Source: Neisseria sicca
Lineage (GTDB): Bacteria; Pseudomonadota; Gammaproteobacteria; Burkholderiales; Neisseriaceae
Reading direction: 5' to 3'
DNA length: 64,000 bases
Assembly: GCF_017753665.1 (NCBI RefSeq)
Contig: NZ_CP072524.1
Span: forward strand, 1,798,001-1,862,000
Part shown: positions 55,133 to 64,000 of the stretch, piece after piece
Layout: each line of letters opens with the position of its first letter
How positions within the stretch are numbered: the first letter of the stretch is position 1
Made by a program: the position numbers and the translations under genes
The notes under the pieces: generated by a model
The model's input: the letters and a program-made list of their open reading frames with translations, nothing else
Told to the model about the DNA's origin: nothing
The model's database searches: none

Positions 55133-56545
55133 TTATTTGAACCACCGCGACAGCGCCGGAATCCGCGACAGCAAAGCCGTATCCAAAATCCAAATCACGG
55201 CGATGGCGGCGATGGCGGTCGGGAACAATACCGCCACGATCAAAAGCGGTACAGCCATTGCCCACCATACCGGCAGCTCGATTTTCTGCGCCGGAGGAAC
55301 CAGTCCGCCCGCTTTGGACGGGCGGCGTTTCCACCACATCACGCAGCCGCTGACGCAGATGAAAATAACCGCCAGGCAGAACAAGACGTTCGCCAACACG
55401 CTCCACCAGCCCAGCGTCCCCATGTGCAGCGCGATGCTGGCCGCCATGAATTTGCCGAAGAAGTTGTAATCGTCGAAACGGATGTCGGCCAGGATTTTGC
55501 CGCTGTATTGGTCGATGTGCACCGTGCGGTCGGCGGTCGGGCTGACCATGTCGTAGCTCATCGAATCCTGCGACAGCGTCCACACGCCCGTTTCACCTTT
55601 GGGCAGGTTGAGTTGGTAGCGGCCTTTGAAACCGATTTCGCGGGCGAAGCGGTCAACCGTTTCCAAAGTCATCGGTTCGCTCGGATTGATGCCGTTTTCG
55701 CCCTTCGTCGTACCGGAAACAGGCATGGGCGTGAGTTCCAGAACCCACGGTGCTTCTTTGGTTTTGCCGTCGTTCAACACATCGCCGTGGGTCGGCACGA
55801 CGGATACGGGGTTTGGTTCGACCCCCCATTTACCGGCGGGGAACTGGCTCCAAGACTGAACGAACTTACCGCCCCAAATGCCCGCCCAAGCAACGCCCGA
55901 TAAGCAGAACAGCAATAAAATCAAAGAAACCCAAGTACCGAATGCGCCGTGCATGCTGCGCCACCACGAGCGTCCTTTGCCCGCTTTCGGCACAAGCATG
56001 GATTTCAGGCTGCGCTGTTTCGCCCACCACAGATAAATCCCTGTAATCATCATCAGGATAGTCAGCGACGCGGCGGTTTCTATCAGATAATCGCCCGCCG
56101 TGCCGAGCATCATATCGCCGTGGATTTCATCCATCGTGTGATACCAGCCCTTACTGCGCGGCATGGAACTGACGACTTTCGCCGTATAAGGATCGACGGC
56201 GACCATGGTCGCTTTGTCGTCGTTGTTCACGCGGAACACGGCAACCATATCGTCGGCGCGCGGCGCGATATATTGCACCACCGACGCGGTTTCAGGGTTC
56301 ACAGACTGGCGCGCCGCTTCCGCCTGCGCCGACAAAGGCTGCACCTGCGCCTGCGGGGTAACGTGTATACGCTCACCCTCTTTGCCGGTAATGTTGGCAA
56401 ATAGAAGCATTCCCAACCCTGTTATGGCAAGCAAGGTCAGAAAGGGAGCGACCAGAAGTCCGAAATAAAAATGCCACCGCCACACGGTCAGATAGCGGCG
56501 GTTGGCTTGTTGTTCGGAACGAGGAGCGGGTTGGGATGTGTTCAT
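55133..56545 (-). CDS. PepSY-associated transmembrane protein
   Basis: 470 residues with membrane segments near residues 25-52, 160-180, 205-230, 380-410 and 430-455. The WRWHFYFGLLVAPFLTLLAI N-terminal segment and a HRPR-like His pattern (ALHMGTLGWWSVLANVLFCL), with PepSY-type periplasmic regions (VDPYTAKVVSSMPRSKGW), fit the PepSY-TM/iron-uptake-factor family (PiuB-like). Members are often iron-regulated and have a role in siderophore or haem iron use, not shown here. It has a weak possibility of being a ferric reductase. Monocistronic between two DUS pairs. Confidence 0.78.
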   Translation of the reverse strand: MNTSQPAPRSEQQANRRYLTVWRWHFYFGLLVAPFLTLLAITGLGMLLFANITGKEGERIHVTPQAQVQPLSAQAEAARQSVNPETASVVQYIAPRADDMVAVFRVNNDDKATMVAVDPYTAKVVSSMPRSKGWYHTMDEIHGDMMLGTAGDYLIETAASLTILMMITGIYLWWAKQRSLKSMLVPKAGKGRSWWRSMHGAFGTWVSLILLLFCLSGVAWAGIWGGKFVQSWSQFPAGKWGVEPNPVSVVPTHGDVLNDGKTKEAPWVLELTPMPVSGTTKGENGINPSEPMTLETVDRFAREIGFKGRYQLNLPKGETGVWTLSQDSMSYDMVSPTADRTVHIDQYSGKILADIRFDDYNFFGKFMAASIALHMGTLGWWSVLANVLFCLAVIFICVSGCVMWWKRRPSKAGGLVPPAQKIELPVWWAMAVPLLIVAVLFPTAIAAIAVIWILDTALLSRIPALSRWFK

Positions 56546-56810
56546 AAATTCTCTCTGTTGTTTTATCGTGAATTGAAATTAGAAAACGCCTGCCCGCATG
56601 GGAATGACGACATAGGTATCCCCTATTTGATTTGAATTTACTATAAATTAATACAAAATAACTAATACTTTATAAGTATAACGAAGTTTTGGAATGCTAA
56701 CAATTCCTGATGAAACCATTGCCGCATAAGGAAATGCCAAAAGAAGACCGTATCCGGCAGAAATAGTTCACCGACCGAAAGCATTTCATAGCAAAGCTTT
56801 AGCGTAAATA

Positions 56811-56855
56811 AAAAGGTCGTCTGAAACCTCAAAGCAGGTTTCAGACGACCTTTTT
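56811..56855 (-). terminator. DUS inverted pair after the MoaC-like gene
   Basis: AAAAGGTCGTCTGAAACCT and AGGTTTCAGACGACCTTTTT, loop of about 8 bases, 11 bp past the stop. Confidence 0.83.
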
Positions 56856-56865
56856 ATTTGTTCAA

Positions 56866-57342
56866 TCAGAAATCAATGTTTTCGTAGGCATCGTCAAATA
56901 CGAACGGGCCGCGTTCGCCGCCGCTTTCGGATTCGAGGTGGATGCGGGTCATCATCATGGATTGGTCGACTTCTTTCATCATGTCGTAGATGGATATGAG
57001 GGCGATGTTAACGCCGGTAATGGCTTCGGTCGTGATGCTTTTGCCGACTTCCGAGGAAACGGTTACGGTGGCTTTGACGTAGGCGAGTTCGATATCGACA
57101 TCGAAATCGACGCGGACGTGTTGCAGGGGAAGGGGCTGGTAAAGCGGGACAAGCAGTCCGACCTGCTTGATGCCTTGTACGGCGGCGATACGGGCGACGT
57201 TGAGGATGCCTGCGTTTTGGGTGGCGTTTTCTGCCAAAACTTTGATGGCGGAGGTACTCATATTGATGGAGCCGCTTGCTACGGCGGTGCGGACGGTGAG
57301 TTGGCGTTTGTCGTTTTCGCGTACGGAATTGAAGTTAAACAT
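56866..57342 (-). CDS. MoaC-like protein with altered active site
   Basis: 158 residues. The fold is that of MoaC (cyclic pyranopterin monophosphate synthase of molybdenum cofactor synthesis): ILNVARIAAVQGIKQ, VPLYQPL, SITTEAITGVNIALISIYDM, and a C-terminal IHLESESGGERG. In E. coli MoaC the catalytic Lys (HHKGD) and His (PLCHPL) are essential; here the positions read QNAG and PLYQPL (Gln69), so both are replaced. The Glu (106), Asp (120) and Lys (123) of the active site remain. The protein may be non-catalytic or do something else. It is divergent from ppc across a full-length Correia element. Confidence 0.72.
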   Translation of the reverse strand: MFNFNSVRENDKRQLTVRTAVASGSINMSTSAIKVLAENATQNAGILNVARIAAVQGIKQVGLLVPLYQPLPLQHVRVDFDVDIELAYVKATVTVSSEVGKSITTEAITGVNIALISIYDMMKEVDQSMMMTRIHLESESGGERGPFVFDDAYENIDF

Positions 57343-57378
57343 ACTGTGCCTGCGTGAAAATAGGATTTTATGTCATAG

Positions 57379-57535
57379 TATAGTGGATTAAATTTAAATC
57401 AGGACAAGGCGACGAAGCCGCAGACAGTACAGATAGTACGGAACCGATTCACTTGGTGCTTCAGCACCTTAGAGAATCGTTCTCTTTGAGCTAAGGCGAG
57501 GCAACGCTGTACTGGTTTAAAGTTAATCCACTATA
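57379..57535. repeat. Correia element, full-length (157-bp) form
   Basis: Bounded by TATAGTGGATTAAATTTAAA and TTTAAAGTTAATCCACTATA. It includes the central region with CACTTGGTGCTTCAGCACC that the short copies lack, plus CAGGACAAGGCGACGAAGCC and GGCGAGGCAACGCTGTACTG. Full-length Correia elements can bind IHF and supply promoters. It sits between the divergent moaC-like and ppc genes, 225 bp before ppc. Confidence 0.93.
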
Positions 57536-57747
57536 TTTTACGGGATTTCTGCGCTTCGGACTATGCTGCGGATACAAACGGCAGAATAATCGGACTGAAA
57601 TGCACGGGCGGTTTTGTTAAGCAATTAACGGCTTGGCTTGTGCAGACGCGGGTTGTATCCAGTTTCGGCATTTTGCAACACCTTTTCCGATGGCGGTTTC
57701 AGACGACCTGCTATACAATGTTTTACGTTTGTTTTTGAGATAAATAA

Positions 57748-60462
<2,715 letters not shown>

Positions 60463-60471
60463 GGCAGCACG

Positions 60472-60509
60472 AAAAAAGGTCGTCTGAAAACCGTTTCAGA
60501 CGACCTTTA
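60472..60509 (+). terminator. DUS inverted pair after ppc
   Basis: AAAAAAGGTCGTCTGAAAAC and CGTTTCAGACGACCTTT, 10 bp past the stop. Confidence 0.85.
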
Positions 60510-60601
60510 GACCAAGCGCAAAACCGTAGTGCGGGCTTTATTTGCGAAAGCCCATACTGTTTTTTTCAACCCGCTTGCCGCCCTTCTTTACGGGCTATTT
60601 T

Positions 60602-60708
60602 TATAGTGTATTAAATTTAAATCAGGACAAGGCGACGAAGCTGCAGACAGTACAAATAGTACGGCAAGGCGAGGCAACGCCGTACTGGTTTAAATTTAAT
60701 CCACTATA
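60602..60708. repeat. Correia element, short (107-bp) form
   Basis: TATAGTGTATTAAATTTAAA at one end and TTTAAATTTAATCCACTATA at the other. The inside (CAGGACAAGGCGACGAAGCT and GGCAACGCCGTACTGG) matches the copy at 25189-25295, also exactly 107 bp. It lies 66 bp before the ClC gene, so it could contribute to its promoter. Confidence 0.9.
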
Positions 60709-60774
60709 CCTTATTCGCGAACCGCCTTTCCCAATAACCCTTTTCAGACGACCTTTTCCACACTTCCGCATACC

Positions 60775-62121
60775 ATGCCGACCAAACCGCCCGCCTACCA
60801 CATCACGCACAAAATCCGCCAAACCCGCCGCATTTCGCGCAAAAGCATTGCTTTTCTGTTCCTGCTGGCAGGTTCGGCGCTGGTCGCACTGACCGCCCTC
60901 CTGTTTGCCTGGATGGCGGATTTCGCGTTGGAAATGAATGCGGAGCTGGTCCGCGAATATCCTTGGTTTGCCTGGGTTGTCCTGCCCTTCGGGCTGCCGC
61001 TCATCGTCTGGATCACCCGCCGTTTCGCCCCCTACACCTCCGGCAGCGGCATCCCGCAAGTGCTCGCCAGCCTCGCCCTACCCTACGGCGCCAACAAAAC
61101 CCGCCTGATCCGCTTGCGTGAAACCCTCCTCAAAATCCCGCTGACCTTCCTCGCCATGTGCGCAGGCGCGTCCGTCGGGCGTGAAGGACCGTCCGTCCAA
61201 GTCGGCGCGGCAGTCATGAGCGCGTGGGGCGCATGGTGCAAAAAACACGGCTTTGCCTTTCGCGGTATGCAGGAAAACGACCTCATCGCCGCAGGCGCGG
61301 CAGGCGGGCTTGCCGCCGCGTTCAACGCCCCGCTCGCAGGCGTGATTTTCGCCATCGAAGAACTCGGGCGCGAAGTCATGCTGCGTTGGGAGCGGCAAAT
61401 CCTGCTCGGCGTCCTCGCTGCGGGTTTTATCCAAGTCGCCATCCAAGGCAACAACCCCTATTTCTCAGGCTTCAGCGGCGGCGCACTCGACAATATGCTC
61501 GGCTGGGTATTGGGCTGCGGACTCGCGTGCGGCATCGCCGGCGGACTGTTCGGGCGTACCCTGTATCTCGGCGCCACTGCCTTCGCTCCCGCCAAATGGC
61601 GCGAACACATCCGCCGCCACCCCCTGATTACCGCCGCCCTCATCGGCATCCTGCTCACCGCCATCGGCACGCTTTACCAAGGCAAAACCTACGGCACAGG
61701 CTACCACGAAGCCGCCCAAGCACTGCGCGGCATCCACGAAGCCCCCGCCGGACTCGCCGTCGCCAAATGGTTCTCCACCGTCCTTACCTACTGGACAGGT
61801 ACGCCCGGCGGCATCTTCACCCCTTCCCTCACCATAGGCGCAGTCTTGGGCGAACGCATCGCCGTCCTCACCGGACTTACCCAAGGCACCCACGTCCTCG
61901 TCCTCCTCTGCATGGCGGCCTTCCTCGCTGGCGCCACCCAATCCCCGCTCACCTCCGCCGTCGTGGTGATGGAAATGACCGGCGGACAAAACCTCCTCTT
62001 CTGGCTGCTCATCGCCTGCATCTTCGCCTCACAAGTCTCCCGCCAATTCTCCCCCCGCCCCTTCTACCACGCCGCAGGCACACGCTTCAAACGGCAGGTG
62101 GAACAAAGCGGACAGAAGTGA
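60775..62121 (+). CDS. ClC-family chloride channel/transporter
   Basis: 448 residues with the ClC fold (about 10 hydrophobic stretches forming 18 helices). Selectivity motifs are GSGIPQV (residues 85-91), GREGPSVQVGAAV near residue 137, and GGIFTPSLTIGAVLGE near residue 343, with the glutamate of the gate in GREGP. It carries Cl- against H+ across the inner membrane, useful in acid or osmotic stress. No C-terminal CBS domains. A Correia element and a DUS copy precede it. The start MPTKPPAYHITHKIRQT is the first in frame after a DUS. Confidence 0.9.
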   Translation: MPTKPPAYHITHKIRQTRRISRKSIAFLFLLAGSALVALTALLFAWMADFALEMNAELVREYPWFAWVVLPFGLPLIVWITRRFAPYTSGSGIPQVLASLALPYGANKTRLIRLRETLLKIPLTFLAMCAGASVGREGPSVQVGAAVMSAWGAWCKKHGFAFRGMQENDLIAAGAAGGLAAAFNAPLAGVIFAIEELGREVMLRWERQILLGVLAAGFIQVAIQGNNPYFSGFSGGALDNMLGWVLGCGLACGIAGGLFGRTLYLGATAFAPAKWREHIRRHPLITAALIGILLTAIGTLYQGKTYGTGYHEAAQALRGIHEAPAGLAVAKWFSTVLTYWTGTPGGIFTPSLTIGAVLGERIAVLTGLTQGTHVLVLLCMAAFLAGATQSPLTSAVVVMEMTGGQNLLFWLLIACIFASQVSRQFSPRPFYHAAGTRFKRQVEQSGQK

Positions 62122-62487
62122 AGCACGACATCAGTGATGAGTGAATATGTAGGAAAGGTCGTCTGAAAGCTTAACGATTCGTAGGCATAGCCCACGCTAC
62201 AAAGTTTGTTGATAACACAAGTGCCGCAGCATGGACTCGGTCAACGAAAACGATTGGCAAAAAGGTCGTCTGAAAATTCAAAAATCGGGTTTTCAGACGA
62301 CCTTTGTGTTTGGGTGGCTATCGGTTTTCGCTGGTGCGGGGTATTGGTAGCGTGGGTTTTACCCACGAAGATAATTGACGGACAGGTCGTCTGAAATCTT
62401 GATTGGTTCGTGGGCGAAGCCCACGCTACAAAGTTTGTTGACAACACAAGTGCGTAGTGCAGACTCTGTCCACGAAAACGATTAACA
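62122..62487. other. Repeat-rich spacer between the ClC gene and pgi
   Basis: About 365 bp made of DUS pairs, two 134-135-bp direct repeats and TAGCGTGGGC-type repeats. No credible gene; the short frames here fall inside repeats. Confidence 0.7.
62178..62311. repeat. 134-bp direct repeat, copy 1, with DUS pair
   Basis: Starts TTCGTAGGCATAGCCCACGC and contains AAAGTTTGTTGATAACACAAG, then a DUS pair (62259-62306: AAAAGGTCGTCTGAAAA / TTTTCAGACGACCTTT). Copy 2 is at 62407-62541. Confidence 0.82.
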
Positions 62488-62541
62488 CAAAAAGGTCGTC
62501 TGAAAACTGAAAAATCAGGTTTTCAGACGACCTTTTTGTTT
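62407..62541. repeat. 135-bp direct repeat, copy 2, ending at pgi
   Basis: Same order of blocks as copy 1: TTCGTGGGCGAAGCCCACGC, AAAGTTTGTTGACAACACAAG, then a DUS pair (62488-62538). The DUS pair lies 10 bp past the pgi stop, so one repeat copy carries the pgi terminator. Confidence 0.82.
62488..62538 (-). terminator. DUS inverted pair after pgi
   Basis: AAAAAGGTCGTCTGAAAAC and GGTTTTCAGACGACCTTTTT, loop of about 12 bases. Confidence 0.82.
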
Positions 62542-62548
62542 GAACTGC

Positions 62549-64000
62549 CTATCGGTTCTGGCTGGCTCGGTAGAAGGCGATGAGGCCGTTGGTGGAGCTG
62601 TCGTGCTGCGGGTTGCTGCGTTCGAGTTCGGGTTCGATGGTTTTGGCGAGTTCTTTGCCGTATTCGACGCCCCATTGGTCGAAGGGGTTGATGCCCCAAA
62701 TCGCGCCTTGGACGAAGGTGCGGTGTTCGTATGCCGCCATGAGCATGCCGAGACGGCGGGGGTCGGTGGCGCTGAGGAGGAGGCTGTTGCTCGGGCGGTT
62801 GCCGGGGAATTCTTTTTGCGGGGCGAGGCGTTCGCGTTCGGCTTCGGGCAGGTCGGCAAGTTCGGCGCGGGCTTCTTCGAGGGTTTTGCCTTTCATCAGG
62901 GCTTCTGCTTGGGCGAAGGCGTTGGCGACGGTGAAGCGGTGTTGGCGGTTGATGCCGTAGGCGGTGGTCATGGGGACGATGAAGTCGCAGGGGATGAGCC
63001 GTGTGCCTTGGTGGAGGAGTTGGAAATAGGCGTGCTGGCAGTTGACGCCTTCTTCGCCGAAGACGATGCCACCTGTGGTGTGGGGGACGGGCCGGCCGTC
63101 GGCGGTGCGGTTTTTGCCGAGGCTTTCCATGTCGAGCTGGTTGAGCCACGAGGGGAGGTGGCGCAGGTTGTGGCTGTATGGGACGGCGGTTTGTCCGTCG
63201 GCGTGCTGGAAATTGTTGTACCAGATGCTGATGAGCGCCATGAGGACGGGGATGTTGCGGCGGTAGGGGGTTTGGAAGAAGTGGGTGTCCATGGCGTGCG
63301 CGCCGGCGAGGAGTTCGCGGAAGCGGTCTGTGCCGACGGCGACCATGACGGGCAGGCCGATGGTTGACCAGACGGAATAGCGTCCGCCGACCCAGTCGAA
63401 CATGGCGAAGACGTTGTCGGGCGCGATGCCGAAATTTCGGGCGGCGGCAACGTCGGAGGAGATGGCGCAGAAGTGGCGGTAGATGCCGGATTCGGGCAAA
63501 CCTGCATCCCGATACCAGGCGCGGGCGGCGTAGGCGTTGAGCAGGGTTTCGGGCGTGCGGAAGGATTTGCTGGCGATGCTGAATACGGTGGTTTCGGGCT
63601 TGAGGTGGGCGAGTGTGCGGCTGATGTCGGCGTCGTCTGAATTGCTGACGAAGTGGACGCGGATGTTTTGTCGGTAGGCTTTGAGGGCTTCTACGCACAT
63701 TCTGGGACCGAGGTCGGAGCCGCCTATGCCGATGTGGACGAAGTCGGTGATGGGTTTATCGGTGATGCCCCTGTGGCTGCCGTTGTTGAGTGATTCGGCG
63801 AAGGCGAGGGCGTGGTCGAGTTCGCGGTGGATTTTGGGGAGGATGTTTTCGCCGTCAACGTAAACGGGCGCGGCATCGGCAGGCAGGCGCAGAGCGGTAT
63901 GGAGGACGGCGCGGTGTTCGCTGAGGTTGATTTTTTCGCCGTTTTGCATGGCGTGCATCTGTCCGGCTAGGGGCGAGGCTTCGGCAAGGCGGCACAAAAG
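62549..64000 (-). CDS. pgi: Glucose-6-phosphate isomerase, C-terminal part
   Basis: About 484 residues are in the window; roughly 60 N-terminal residues are outside it (family length about 545). It isomerises glucose-6-phosphate and fructose-6-phosphate. Signatures: FVHIGIGGSDLGPRMCVEAL near the start, DWVGGRYSVWSTIGLPVMVA in the middle, QLDMESLGKNR, the EFPGNRPSNSLLL loop, and near the C-terminus the catalytic His/Lys region HDSSTNGLIAFYR. An in-frame start at 63997 is spurious because conserved sequence precedes it. Confidence 0.95.
   Translation of the reverse strand, partial: LLCRLAEASPLAGQMHAMQNGEKINLSEHRAVLHTALRLPADAAPVYVDGENILPKIHRELDHALAFAESLNNGSHRGITDKPITDFVHIGIGGSDLGPRMCVEALKAYRQNIRVHFVSNSDDADISRTLAHLKPETTVFSIASKSFRTPETLLNAYAARAWYRDAGLPESGIYRHFCAISSDVAAARNFGIAPDNVFAMFDWVGGRYSVWSTIGLPVMVAVGTDRFRELLAGAHAMDTHFFQTPYRRNIPVLMALISIWYNNFQHADGQTAVPYSHNLRHLPSWLNQLDMESLGKNRTADGRPVPHTTGGIVFGEEGVNCQHAYFQLLHQGTRLIPCDFIVPMTTAYGINRQHRFTVANAFAQAEALMKGKTLEEARAELADLPEAERERLAPQKEFPGNRPSNSLLLSATDPRRLGMLMAAYEHRTFVQGAIWGINPFDQWGVEYGKELAKTIEPELERSNPQHDSSTNGLIAFYRASQNR

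Overview
The window is chromosomal DNA from a commensal Neisseria. The 12-mer AGGTCGTCTGAA, the DNA uptake sequence (DUS) dialect known from the N. mucosa / N. sicca / N. macacae group, recurs dozens of times, mostly as inverted pairs behind genes where it doubles as a transcription terminator. Correia elements, dRS3 repeats, IS1106-like and IS1655-like insertion sequences, a BirA-CoaX fusion and a prp-acnD-prpF-ackA cluster all fit the genus. I assign genus with high confidence and species group with moderate confidence, from the DUS dialect only.

Layout. 0-8.2 kb: housekeeping genes (tetrapyrrole-type methylase fragment, maf, yceD, rpmF, a phosphoribosyltransferase, plsX, glyS, glyQ, a PolB-like 3'-5' exonuclease). 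8.2-10.75 kb: an IS3-family element with an intact IS5-family element inside it; the IS3 element sits in the loop of a DUS terminator. 11.0-11.4 kb: a duplicated tRNA-Asp/tRNA-Val pair. 11.5-16.5 kb: a KefB-type antiporter, then ychJ split by a decayed IS5-family copy that is itself split by an IS481-family element, then a MITE with IS5-type ends. 17-20.1 kb: rpsI/rplM, 6S RNA, zapA, a zapB-like gene, gpsA. 20.4-25.3 kb: a cytochrome c peroxidase gene with an in-frame TGA in its first haem motif, a TPP riboswitch with thiC, an IS30-family element with a nonsense codon, and a Correia element. 25.4-33 kb: rpmA/rplU, ispB, a UPF0756 protein, tRNA-Arg, a ubiquinone hydroxylase, rpmG/rpmB and a farAB/emrAB-type efflux pair. 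33.6-41.9 kb: the propionate (2-methylcitrate) cluster prpB-prpC-acnD-prpF-ackA, all on the minus strand. 43-51.4 kb: a DHA2 transporter, a radical-SAM plus TIGR03915-type gene pair bracketed by 221-bp direct repeats, pnuC, an FMN reductase, nhaC and a secreted hypothetical protein. 51.5-64 kb: SPOR protein, birA-coaX, rfaE2, a PepSY membrane protein, a MoaC-like protein lacking catalytic residues, ppc, a ClC channel and the 3' part of pgi.

Functional links. The prp cluster converts propionyl-CoA through methylcitrate to pyruvate and succinate, with AckA supplying acyl-phosphate chemistry. zapA, zapB-like and 6S RNA form a conserved cell-division/ncRNA neighbourhood. The SPOR protein, birA-coaX and rfaE2 are packed head to tail. 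The least understood material is the radical-SAM/TIGR03915 pair in its repeat bracket, the altered MoaC, and the nested mobile elements, whose order of arrival can be read from their target duplications.
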